The notes beneath the pieces were generated by a model. That model saw only the letters and a program-made list of their open reading frames with translations. It searched no databases and was not told the DNA's origin. Positions 1 through 7,659 of a stretch of 64,000 nt of DNA are shown piece after piece (within the stretch, counting starts at the first letter, position 1; the number at the start of each line of letters is the position of its first letter). The stretch is from contig NZ_LMSA01000001.1 in the NCBI RefSeq assembly GCF_001427985.1, forward strand, positions 883,164 to 947,163. The letters are read 5' to 3'. This stretch comes from Knoellia sp. Soil729. GTDB lineage: Bacteria > Actinomycetota > Actinomycetes > Actinomycetales > Dermatophilaceae. A program made the position numbers and the translations under genes.

Positions 1-631
1 TCGTGGGCATAGCGACCGAGGAACTTCAGGGGCACCGGTCGAGGTTGGCATCGCGGTTGAACGCGTCCACCTCGAACGTCCAGCCGTGGTCCTCCAGGAA
101 GCGGCCGCCCTTGCGCTGCTCGGTCTCTTCGCAGGTCAGCCAGGTGCCCCACGGCGTCCGGCCTCCGGCGCAGTTGTTGTGGGTGCCGGCGATGCTCACG
201 TACTCGGACCTGCGGTTGGCATGGGTGTCCATGACGATCGTCGTCGTGCCACCGCGAGCGCCCGGGTCGAAGGTCAGCCCGGGGAGCGCGGGGACGCCGT
301 AGGTCTCGCTCCCACCGACCTCGTGGTTGGAGACGAGCGCCCAGCTCGACGGTCCCTCGAACACGGCCGCGCCGTCGGGGTCGCTGGGTGAGGGCTCGCC
401 GGTCTCGAGGACGGTCTCGCCGGCGTGGGCGAGGATCGTGTAGGAGAAGCCGGCTGGCAGGGAGAGGACCCCAGCCGGGTCGGGCACGAGGGGCCCGTAG
501 CCGTCACGACGGCGCGTCAGGGCCACGGCCTCGGGCGCACCGATGGCGTCGATGCTGCCGGCGACGGCGATGCTGAGACCGCCCAGACCACTGGCGCGCA
601 GCAGCGAGCGGCGGGAAACTGATGAGTTCAC
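1..631 (-). pseudogene. PhoX/DUF839-family secreted phosphatase-like protein, partial and frameshifted
   Basis: The N-terminus carries a twin-arginine signal (SRRSLLRASGLGG), then a PhoX-like region with the stretches LPAGFSYTILAHAGE, NHEVGG and CAGGRTPWGTWLTCEE. PhoX-family proteins are exported calcium-dependent phosphatases; activity of this one is inferred only. The start is taken as the GTG at 631 because GGAGG lies 5 bases upstream; an in-frame GTG at 643 lacks this. The frame hits a stop at about position 26 after ANLDRCP, but the next frame continues as PLKFLGRYAHE, which is what the family shows at this point. One base appears to be missing near positions 33-40. The gene runs off the left edge. 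Either the gene is broken or the base is a sequence error. Confidence 0.7.
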
Positions 632-911
632 GAGAACCTCCACGATGAGAGTTGTTGAGCCTTCAGTGAACCGACCGCGTCGTTCCCAGGGCTGTCCGTG
701 AGATGAGCAGGCTGCGAAGAACCGACGACCTGCGGATGAACCGGGGCCGGGATGACACCGGCGGAACCCGCCTGAGGCTCGGCTACATGCGACGCCGTGA
801 AGCCAGCATCAACGACGTGCCCATCGAGGAGTCGCAGCGGCGGGTCACGCCCGGGAAAGGCGAGCTGCCGCCGATTCAAGCGGCTCTCGCCGCTGGACTG
901 TCAACCCGAAC

Positions 912-1107
912 GGCCGCGCGTCGCGGATGCGATCGACAAGCTGCCCGAGAAGCCGTGGTGAAGTACCCGGGGAGCCGGCTGGCTGCACGACAGGAGCGCG
1001 TTGGAGCCGCACTCAACCGCTTCCGCGCCGGCGAGCTCGACGCCTTCGGGGTCGACGCCTTCGGGGTCGATCGGGTCCCTTTTCACTACTCGCGGGCGGC
1101 GGAGTGA
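912..1107 (+). pseudogene. Degraded ORF fragment with 15-bp tandem duplication
   Basis: One frame reads VADAIDKLPEKPW and stops; the shifted frame continues VVKYPGSRLAARQERVGAALNRFRAGELDAF and ends after SRAAE. Joined, the two look like a single protein interrupted by a one-base deletion. A 15-base unit (gacgccttcggggtc) is duplicated in tandem at 1039-1068, adding GVDAF. I have a vague memory of similar actinobacterial hypothetical proteins but cannot name the family. The rest of 632-1136 shows no gene I can support. This is treated as a remnant in decayed DNA. Confidence 0.4.
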
Positions 1108-1136
1108 CGCATACTTCTTTCACCCAGCCTCAGCGG

Positions 1137-1856
1137 TTAGCCGCGACCTATCTGGGCTTCGTGGAGGCCGAGGAGTGCTTTCGCCACGACGGCTTGGGAG
1201 GTGCCGGCCCGTGCGGCAGCGTCCTCGAGAATGGCCTGCGCTTCCCTGGTGTCGACTCCTCCTGCGGCCGACAGGTATCCGATGGCTTGGTCGGTGAGCG
1301 CTTGGTCCTGCAGCCGCGTGGGCGCCTGGGCCGCTTCCAAGCGACTCGCGAAGGAAAGGTCCGCATTCAGTACGGCCCCTGGAGCCCAGGCACCCACGAT
1401 CACTGACAAGGCGTCTTGTTGCCCGACGAACGCGTCAGGGGTGGAGGCGTAGAGATTGACGCCGCCGGTGACCCTGCCGGCCGATTCGAGCGGCATCGAC
1501 AACGTGCTCAAGACCCCGGCGGCAGCACCAGCGCGAGCGAAGGCGGCCCATCGATCCTCACTGAACAGCCCATCCTCGCCAGAGGTGTCGACCAGACGGT
1601 CCTCCATCACGGCGTCGACGCAGGGACCACCCACTGCGTACTGCACACCATCCAGGCCGGCGATCTCCTCGTGCGTGGCCACCAGCGTGAACGTGAGCCC
1701 CTCCCGGTACAGGGACACGCTCATCCCCACGCACTGAGGAACCACCCCGGCCACCCGGGCGGCGGTACGCCTCAGGTCAGCGACCAGATCCCAGTCGACA
1801 AACTCGCCGATCGTCTCCAGCGCTTCCGCTGTTTCCCGCAACGGCTCAAGTGGCAT
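1137..1856 (-). CDS. GAF-ANTAR domain protein
   Basis: A 239-aa soluble protein. Residues about 25-165 resemble a GAF sensor domain (VGMSVSLYREGLTFTLVATHEE, YAVGGPCVDAV, STLSMPLESAGRVTGGVNLYA). Residues about 178-235 resemble an ANTAR domain (ALTDQAIGYLSAAGG through SQAVVAKALLGLHEA). ANTAR proteins bind paired RNA stem-loops and prevent transcription termination; ligand and target here are unknown. The ANTAR part is degenerate compared with the second copy at 2236-2954. The ATG at 1856 follows GGGGATGAGGC. The gene is divergent from the second GAF-ANTAR gene across a 379-base gap. Confidence 0.8.
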   Translation of the reverse strand: MPLEPLRETAEALETIGEFVDWDLVADLRRTAARVAGVVPQCVGMSVSLYREGLTFTLVATHEEIAGLDGVQYAVGGPCVDAVMEDRLVDTSGEDGLFSEDRWAAFARAGAAAGVLSTLSMPLESAGRVTGGVNLYASTPDAFVGQQDALSVIVGAWAPGAVLNADLSFASRLEAAQAPTRLQDQALTDQAIGYLSAAGGVDTREAQAILEDAAARAGTSQAVVAKALLGLHEAQIGRG

Positions 1857-2235
1857 GCCTCATCCCCGTCCTCTCCTCGATAGAGTTCCCCGCATCCGCG
1901 ACACTAAACGGCAGGAATGAACGGGATCGTCATCGGCGTCCTGGCCGCCCCCGGAGCACCCCTGCGGAACTCATCTGGGACGAATGGTCGCCGCAGCCAC
2001 GGGGTAGCACCCCAGCGCGGCACCGTCGCGGTCCAACAGCTCGGCGGTGGCGGTGCCGCCCCACCTCAGCGTGCTGGCACACCGGGCAAACAGGCCAGCG
2101 GGCGGCGCTTTCTCTGCAGCCAAGGTGTATTTTTGGGTTGTTGGTCAAGGAGCGGCCTCTTCCCCACAATTTCAGCAGTCGCGTCTCCATGAGCGATGGC
2201 ATGGGATTGCTCACCCCCATGAGTCTGGAGACGCC
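1857..2235. other. Divergent intergenic region between two GAF-ANTAR genes
   Basis: No supported gene. It contains a small self-complementary GGCGGTGCCGCC near 2044-2060 and an AT-richer patch around 2128-2150 (tgtatttttgggttgttgg), unusual for this genome, where promoter elements would be expected. I could not assign a specific ANTAR target hairpin. Confidence 0.4.
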
Positions 2236-2954
2236 GTGACTGCACACCTGCCCCTTGCTGAGGCGCTCGCCGAGGCCGTCGAGCAGATCAACAGCCGACG
2301 GGCCCTGCCCGAGATCCTGGAGAATCTCGTCGGCACGGCTCGCGTTCCCTGCCCGGCGTCGACCACGCTGGCATCACGATCACCCGACCCGATGGCAGCC
2401 TGGACACCATCGCCGCGAGTGACGACTTCGTTCGGCGTCTCGACCAGCTGCAGTACCACTTGGGCGAGGGCCCCTGCGTGAGCGCCATCCGCGAGGAAAT
2501 GGTCGTCGTCGTCAACCACGCCGACCGCGAACACCGGTGGCCAAACTTCATGAAGCAGGCGGCTGCCATGGGACTGCGCTCGCAGATGGGCGTGCGACTC
2601 AGAGTGGACGACTGCACCCTCGGCGGGCTGAACCTTTATGCGACCGAAGTGGATGCGATCGACCCTGACGTGATCCAGATGGCCCAGCTTTTCGCCTCCC
2701 ACGCCGCCCTCGCCCTCGGCAAGGCCCGGCGTGAGGAGAACCTCATCCAAGGCATGATGACCCGTCAACGTATAGGTGTCGCCGTCGGGATCGTGATGCA
2801 GCAGCACGGTCTTTCCGAACAGGACGCGTTCCAATACCTGGCCCGGGTCTCCCAGAACAGCAACGTCAAGCTGCGCGACATCGCAGACGAGGTCGTGACC
2901 GCCGCCAGCGCAGAAGGCGTACCTCGAACCACGACCCCCGTCGACGCCAGCTAG
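2236..2954 (+). pseudogene. Second GAF-ANTAR protein, frameshifted near residue 36
   Basis: A GTG at 2236, preceded by GGAG, opens VTAHLPLAEALAEAVEQIN and reads to GTAR near 2344. From there the sequence makes sense only in the next frame: SLPGVDHAGITITRPDGSLD, then GAF-like HLGEGPCVSAI and a strong ANTAR domain at the end (RQRIGVAVGIVMQQHG, LSEQDAFQYLARVSQ, NVKLRDIADEV). One base seems lost around 2341-2347. A TTG at 2460 could start a shortened protein (GAF C-terminal half plus ANTAR). The ANTAR half matches the family better than the neighbour at 1137-1856. Decay or sequence error cannot be separated from sequence alone. Confidence 0.72.
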
Positions 2955-3323
2955 ATGACTCCTCGAGCGTCACACCCCCATCCCCGCACGGAACATTCGC
3001 GATGAGGGCCGCACCGTCAGGGGCACCGGTGGACAACCGCCACGACACCGACGTCTTGAGAGCTGTGGCTTGAGGCACTGTTGCACCGACAGGTGGACGT
3101 CGAGCAAGGGAGCTGAACCATGCCAGCCAAGCAGAAGAAGGCTCGGATGGGCCACGACGACTCGTTCGCCAAGCCCTCCTTACGACGGGCCCACAGCTCC
3201 GGCCTGGTGACCCCAGCACTGTTCATCTTCTCCGACTTCTTCGTGCAGTTCCTCGCTCAACCTTCGAGAACTGGCAGTCGGAGTTCCTGCAGCTGATCGG
3301 GCTCGACGAGAGCGGGATCGACA

Positions 3324-3480
3324 GACCCGCTCTTCGTCACCTCGACCGGGCACCGCCTGCACGCCTCGGCGTTCAAACGCACCCTCCACTGGTCCGAGCT
3401 CGCCCCCGGTCGTCGGATCCACGACCTGCGCCACACCGCGGCCTGCGCCACACCGCGGCCTGTCTCTGGCGCTCAAGAGG
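3324..3480 (+). pseudogene. Tyrosine recombinase (integrase) remnant
   Basis: The stretch reads DPLFVTSTGHRLHASAF, RTLHW, then GRRIHDLRHTAA, the HxLRH box of phage-type tyrosine recombinases. A 17-base unit is duplicated in tandem at 3425-3458, exactly over the DLRHTAA codons, and shifts the frame; past it the sense frame is LRHTAACLWRSRG. No start, N-terminal domain or catalytic tyrosine is present. It lies within 70 bases of the 3' end of a tRNA-Ala gene, the usual attachment side for such elements. The rest of 2955-3488 holds no gene I can support. Confidence 0.65.
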
Positions 3481-3488
3481 ACAACGAC

Positions 3489-3530
3489 AAAATCCGCCCG
3501 ACCGAGCACATCGGTGCTGGTCGGACGGAT
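3489..3530 (-). terminator. Rho-independent terminator of tRNA-Ala
   Basis: Read on the minus strand, a stem of about 16 bp (ATCCGTCCGACCAGCA pairing with its near-complement, one mismatch and one extra base) is followed by TTTTG. It begins 10 bases after the tRNA 3' end. Confidence 0.75.
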
Positions 3531-3540
3531 TGCTGTCGGG

Positions 3541-3613
3541 TGGAGCTGAGGGGATTCGAACCCCTGGCCTTCTCATTGCGAACGAGACGCGCTACCAACT
3601 GCGCCACAGCCCC
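3541..3613 (-). tRNA. tRNA-Ala (anticodon CGC)
   Basis: The minus strand folds as a standard cloverleaf: acceptor GGGGCTG/CAGCTCC with discriminator A, D arm with AGTTGGTAG, anticodon loop TTCGCAA (CGC, reads GCG), T arm AGGGG-TTCGAAT-CCCCT. The 3' CCA is not encoded. The integrase remnant next to the 3' end suggests this tRNA once served as an attachment site. Confidence 0.95.
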
Positions 3614-3684
3614 TTGAGCGGGCATCACGATAACACCGGGCGAGGCCGCTCACGAAACCGGACGAGCCGACATACGCTCACGGC

Positions 3685-4911
3685 ATGCGACTTCGTATGC
3701 CGTCCGGCCGGGTTGGCCGTACCGGCCCCGCGGACCTGCCCCGACTCAGCGTGCCCGCACCTGCATCGGAGCTCCCACCCGCCGCCGGCGCCCAGGGCAT
3801 CGACCCGGACCCGACGCACCAGCCGGCTGCCTGGCAGGTCCCCATGGGCGTGCGCACGGCCAGCGAGTGGTCGTGGCGGTTGCTCATCGTGGCAGCCGCC
3901 GTGCTGGGCGCGCTCTGGCTCATCACCTACTTCTCCGAGGTGACGGTGCCCCTCATCGTGGCCCTCCTCCTGGCGGCCCTGCTCATGCCGGTGACCCGCG
4001 CTCTCTCCCGAGCCCTCCCACGGGGGGCTGCCGCCGGCCTCACGGTCCTCGGCACGCTTGCCATCATCGGCGGAGCGCTGAGCTTCGTGGGCTCTCAGTT
4101 CTCGTCGCAGTTCAACGACATCAGCGACCAGGTCGGCCAGGGAATCGTCGAGATCCGCAGCTGGTTCCGCACGAGCTTCGGCGTCACCGACACCCAGGTC
4201 GACGACTGGATCGAGAAGGGCCGCGAACAGCTGAGCTCCGGCGGAGGAAGCCTGGGCGAGACCGCCGCGCAGGCCGGACTCACCGTGACCCACGTCCTTG
4301 CGGGATTCTTCATCGCGATGTTCGCGCTCTTCTTCTTCCTCTACGACGGTGAGCGCATCTGGTCCTGGGCGGTTCGGCTCTTCCCGCGCGACGCCCGCGT
4401 CCGGGTGCACTCGTCGGGGGTCATCGCATGGGGCCAGCTGTCGGCCTTCACCCGCGCGACGATCGTGGTCGCCGCGGTGGACGCCCTCGGAATCGGCATC
4501 GTCGCCGCCGTCCTCGGCGTGCCGTTCGCCTCCGGGGTCGCCGTCCTCGTCTTCTTCGGCGCGTTCGTGCCGGTCATCGGCGCGGCCATCTCGGGTGCGG
4601 TGCCGGTCCTGCTCGCCCTGGTGGCCCTGGGCCCCGTCCAGGCGCTCATCATGCTCGGTGGAGTCATCGCCGTGCAGCAGCTCGAGTCCCACGTCCTGCA
4701 GCCGTTCCTGCTGGGCCGGGCCGTGCGCGTGCACCCCCTGGCCGTCATCCTCGGCATCGCCGCAGGCGTGGTCGCCGCAGGCATCCTTGGCGCCCTGATC
4801 GCCGTGCCGCTCGTCGCCGTGCTCAACGCCGTCGGTCACCACCTCCTCGACAACCGGGCCCTGCCTGCCGGTCTGGAGCACGAGCTCGAGGAGAGCGGCG
4901 AGGCCGGTTAG
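3685..4911 (+). CDS. AI-2E family (PerM-like) membrane transporter
   Basis: A 408-aa integral membrane protein. A 55-residue proline-rich N-terminus is followed by about eight hydrophobic segments, with the usual long soluble loop between the second pair (SQFNDISDQVGQGIVEIRSW) and the family signatures ALFFFLYDGERIW, GAFVPVIGAAISG and LESHVLQPFLLGRAVRVHPL. Family members are annotated as AI-2 exporters or permeases, but the substrate varies and cannot be assigned here. It starts 72 bases after tRNA-Ala and ends at a strong bidirectional terminator facing glpR/sepX. Confidence 0.85.
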   Translation: MRLRMPSGRVGRTGPADLPRLSVPAPASELPPAAGAQGIDPDPTHQPAAWQVPMGVRTASEWSWRLLIVAAAVLGALWLITYFSEVTVPLIVALLLAALLMPVTRALSRALPRGAAAGLTVLGTLAIIGGALSFVGSQFSSQFNDISDQVGQGIVEIRSWFRTSFGVTDTQVDDWIEKGREQLSSGGGSLGETAAQAGLTVTHVLAGFFIAMFALFFFLYDGERIWSWAVRLFPRDARVRVHSSGVIAWGQLSAFTRATIVVAAVDALGIGIVAAVLGVPFASGVAVLVFFGAFVPVIGAAISGAVPVLLALVALGPVQALIMLGGVIAVQQLESHVLQPFLLGRAVRVHPLAVILGIAAGVVAAGILGALIAVPLVAVLNAVGHHLLDNRALPAGLEHELEESGEAG

Positions 4912-4930
4912 TCCGCCAGCCCGGACACGA

Positions 4931-4964
4931 CGAACGCCCCGCGAGGTCTCTCGCGGGGCGTTCG
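4931..4964. terminator. Bidirectional terminator between convergent genes
   Basis: A perfect 14-bp stem, CGAACGCCCCGCGA with its complement, encloses the loop GGTCTC. It lies between the AI-2E gene (ends 4911) and the gene ending at 4978 on the other strand. Confidence 0.8.
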
Positions 4965-4977
4965 CCGTGTGGGGCGT

Positions 4978-5988
4978 TCAGAGTCCGGCGATGCGGCGTT
5001 CCGGAACGTCCTCGTATGCCGGGTGCTCGGCTTGTGCTGTCGGCTGGGGCCGGGGCGCCGGCGCCGGGCGCTCGGCCGCGCGGGCCTTCATGGTGTAGGT
5101 CGGGCGCGGCACCGGGCGGGGGTCCCAGGTGAGCGGGATGTCGTCCTCGTCGAGCTCGGGCAGTGCGACCTCGTGCTCGGCCACGACCGGAGCCGGGTCG
5201 AGCGGGTGCTCTGCCACGCGCTCCTCGCCGAGCGGGGTGCTGGTGCGGCTCTCGGTGTGGGCCGAGACGTCGTAGGGGGCGACCTGCTCGGTCGCAGCCT
5301 CAGCGTCGACGGTGGCGGTGACGGCGATGTCGTCCAGGCCCACCGGCTCGCTCGCGGCGGTGGGGACCGATGCCGACTGGGCAGAGGGGCGAGCAGCGAA
5401 GGTGGGAGCCGGGGCCCCGGTGCGCGCGGCGGCGCGACGTGCCCGGCCACGGGCGGCCCGACGCGCCCTGGCCTCGGCCTGGATGCCGGCGCGCAGCCAG
5501 AAGAAGCCGACTCCGGCCATCACGAACGGGACCACGAACGACCACCACACCAGCACGCTCAGGGCGGAGAGAGCGCCGAAGGCGATCGTCCCCAGCAGCC
5601 CGACGAGCAGAACCGTCCCGCGGGTGGCGCGGCTGGGGTGCATACCCGCCGGCGCGGCGACGGCAGCCGTGGGTGCGGCCCTCTCGGCGCTCGCGGGCAC
5701 CTCGACCCTGGGCGCGGGCGCCGCCACGTGGGCCGCCGCGCGCTTGACGGTCACCTGCGGTCGCATGGCGCGAGCCGGGCTCAGGGCGGAGGTGCGAGGT
5801 GCCTGTCCGCCGGAGTCGACGGTCAGCAGCGGGGCGCGCCGCTCGAGGACCCGCATCGTCTGGGAAAAGGCGTCGACGGACCGGATCGTGGCGAGGTGCT
5901 CGCGCCGACGGACCCAGTACTGGACGAAATAAGCAGCCCAGATCCCGATGATGACAAGGAAGATGAGGCTGCTCGGCTGCACGAGCAC
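4978..5988 (-). CDS. GlpR/SepX-like divisome membrane protein
   Basis: A 336-aa protein with an N-terminal membrane helix (LIFLVIIGIWAAYFVQYWVRRRE), an Ala/Pro-rich linker, two further hydrophobic helices near residues 121-165 and a long acidic C-terminal tail containing DEDDIPLTWDPRPVPRPTYTMK. This architecture and the position at the end of the moeA/glp-rimJ run match the membrane receptor of the gephyrin-like protein Glp in corynebacteria (GlpR) and SepX in Streptomyces, both of which act at division sites. Its role here is inferred from family and synteny. A GTG at 5988 starts the frame; no clear ribosome binding site is seen. Confidence 0.7.
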   Translation of the reverse strand: MLVQPSSLIFLVIIGIWAAYFVQYWVRRREHLATIRSVDAFSQTMRVLERRAPLLTVDSGGQAPRTSALSPARAMRPQVTVKRAAAHVAAPAPRVEVPASAERAAPTAAVAAPAGMHPSRATRGTVLLVGLLGTIAFGALSALSVLVWWSFVVPFVMAGVGFFWLRAGIQAEARARRAARGRARRAAARTGAPAPTFAARPSAQSASVPTAASEPVGLDDIAVTATVDAEAATEQVAPYDVSAHTESRTSTPLGEERVAEHPLDPAPVVAEHEVALPELDEDDIPLTWDPRPVPRPTYTMKARAAERPAPAPRPQPTAQAEHPAYEDVPERRIAGL

Positions 5989-6008
5989 GACGTTAGGCGC
6001 GCGAGGCC

Positions 6009-6674
6009 TCAGTCGGTCGGACCCTCAACGGTGTGTCGCTCACGTGACTGCTGTGACCCGTGGGTCAGACGGTCCATGACCGTCGCACCCGCCAGGTCCT
6101 CCGTCGTCAGGGCGAACGAGCGGTGGTCGCGCCAGTCACCGTCGATGTGCAGCATCCGGGCCCGCACGCCCTCGTCCCGGAAGCCGAGCTTGCGGACGAC
6201 GGCCAGGCTGGCTGCGTTCTCGGGCCGGATGTTGATCTCGATGCGGTGCAGCCCGAGCTCACCGATGAGGTGGTCGGACACCAGCGCGAGCGCGGTGGGG
6301 ACGATGCCCCTGCCCGCGACCGATTGGGCCACCCAGTAGCCGACGGTGCAGGACCGGAAGGACCCCAGGACGATGTTGCTGGCGTTGATCTGCCCGACGA
6401 GGCGGCCATCGGTCTCGATGACGAGGGGGACCATCCGCCCCGCGAGGGCGTCACCCTGGTAGACCTCCACGAGGTCCTCGAACGTGCGCGGCGCAGTTGA
6501 CGGCACGGGCGAGGTGGCGTCCCACGGCCCGAGCCACTGCCGGTTGAGGGAACGCACCGAGGTGTACTCGTGCTGGTCCTCGACCCGCATCGGCCGGAGC
6601 AGGATGCGGGTGCCGTCGGGCGTCGTTCCGGCCAGCAGCAGTGACCAGCCGCGACGCGGACGGCTCCAGCGCAT
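6009..6674 (-). CDS. GNAT N-acetyltransferase, RimJ-like
   Basis: A 221-aa acetyltransferase of the RimJ/RimL class. Core strands are visible at RILLRPMRVEDQHEY, GRLVGQINASNIV and CTVGYWVAQSVAGRGI, the acetyl-CoA-binding loop is VAGRGI, and the C-terminal signature is LHRIEINIRPENAASLAVVRKLGF. Such enzymes acetylate protein N-termini or small molecules; the substrate is unknown. Its ATG overlaps the moaB stop as TGATG, implying translational coupling, and it precedes glpR/sepX in the same order as rimJ in other actinobacteria. Confidence 0.88.
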   Translation of the reverse strand: MRWSRPRRGWSLLLAGTTPDGTRILLRPMRVEDQHEYTSVRSLNRQWLGPWDATSPVPSTAPRTFEDLVEVYQGDALAGRMVPLVIETDGRLVGQINASNIVLGSFRSCTVGYWVAQSVAGRGIVPTALALVSDHLIGELGLHRIEINIRPENAASLAVVRKLGFRDEGVRARMLHIDGDWRDHRSFALTTEDLAGATVMDRLTHGSQQSRERHTVEGPTD

Positions 6675-7162
6675 CAGTGATCGCCACCGGCGAGCTGGCT
6701 CAACGCATGCGCCACCACGGGCTCGAGCACGGCGAGAGCGTCGCGCACCCCGCCCGTCGAGCCGGGAAGGTTGACCACGAGGGTCTGGCCCGCGACCCCG
6801 GCCAGCCCGCGGGACAGCATCGCGGTGGGCACCCCGGCCGCCACCCCCGCGGCGCGGATCGCCTCGGCGATGCCTGCCACCTCGCGGTCGAGCAGCGGTG
6901 CCGTGGCCTCGGGCGTCGCGTCGGTCGGGCTGATGCCGGTGCCACCGGTCGTGAGCAAGAGGTCGGGACGCGTGGCGAGGGCGGCCACCAACGTCGGGGC
7001 GATGTCGGCGTCCTCCACGACCGTCGCGTCCTGCACCTCCGCCCCCCAGGCGCGCAGCGTCTCGACGATGAGCGCGCCACCCCTGTCGGGATAGACGCCC
7101 TGCGCCGCCCGGGTCGATGCCGTGACGACGACGGCTCGACGCCCGGCCAGGTCAGCGCTCAC
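6674..7162 (-). CDS. moaB: MoaB/Mog-type molybdopterin adenylyltransferase
   Basis: A 162-aa protein of the MogA/MoaB fold that activates molybdopterin with ATP before molybdenum insertion by MoeA. The phosphate-binding motif LLTTGGTGISPTD is present at about residues 90-102, followed by MLSRGLAGVAG and LVVNLPGSTGGVRDAL, as in the family. A GTG start overlaps the moaC stop (GTGA) and the stop overlaps the GNAT start, so it is part of a tightly coupled operon. Confidence 0.9.
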   Translation of the reverse strand: MSADLAGRRAVVVTASTRAAQGVYPDRGGALIVETLRAWGAEVQDATVVEDADIAPTLVAALATRPDLLLTTGGTGISPTDATPEATAPLLDREVAGIAEAIRAAGVAAGVPTAMLSRGLAGVAGQTLVVNLPGSTGGVRDALAVLEPVVAHALSQLAGGDH

Positions 7163-7659
7163 GGCTCGACCCAGTCGCCGGATCGACCGCCCGACTTGGC
7201 CGTGACGCGGACGTCGGTGATGCGGGCGTGCTTGTCGACGGCCTTGACCATGTCGATGAGCGCGAGGGCCGCGACGCTCACGGCGGTGAGCGCCTCCATC
7301 TCGATGCCCGTGCGGTCGGCGGTGCGGACGGTCGCCGCGATGTCCACCCCGTCGTCGGCCACGTCGAGGTCGACACTGGCCGCGTGGACGGCCACCGGGT
7401 GGGCCAGCGGGATGAGCTCCGGGGTGCGCTTCACCGCCTGTATGCCGGCCAGCCGGGCGACCGCGAGCGCGTCACCCTTGGGGACGGTCCCGTCCCGCAG
7501 GGCCGCGACCGCCGCCGACGAGAGCAGGACCCGGCCCCGGGCGCTGGCCTCACGCGCCGTGACCGCCTTGGCGGACACGTCAACCATGTGGGCCGTGCCG
7601 TCGGCTCGCACATGGGTCAGACCGCTGCGGGTCACGCGGCTGGTGTCATCGGTGGCCAC
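7159..7659 (-). CDS. moaC: Cyclic pyranopterin monophosphate synthase MoaC
   Basis: A 166-aa protein that converts the cyclic GTP intermediate made by MoaA into cyclic pyranopterin monophosphate, the first pathway intermediate of the molybdenum cofactor. Family signatures are KGDALAVARLAGIQAVKRTPE, LIPLAHPV, GIEMEALTAVSVAALALIDM and ITDVRVTAKSGGRSGDW. The start is the GTG at 7659, which lies inside the last 14 bases of moeA; a longer frame upstream lacks MoaC similarity. No moaA, moaD or moaE is visible in the window. Confidence 0.93.
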   Translation of the reverse strand: MATDDTSRVTRSGLTHVRADGTAHMVDVSAKAVTAREASARGRVLLSSAAVAALRDGTVPKGDALAVARLAGIQAVKRTPELIPLAHPVAVHAASVDLDVADDGVDIAATVRTADRTGIEMEALTAVSVAALALIDMVKAVDKHARITDVRVTAKSGGRSGDWVEP

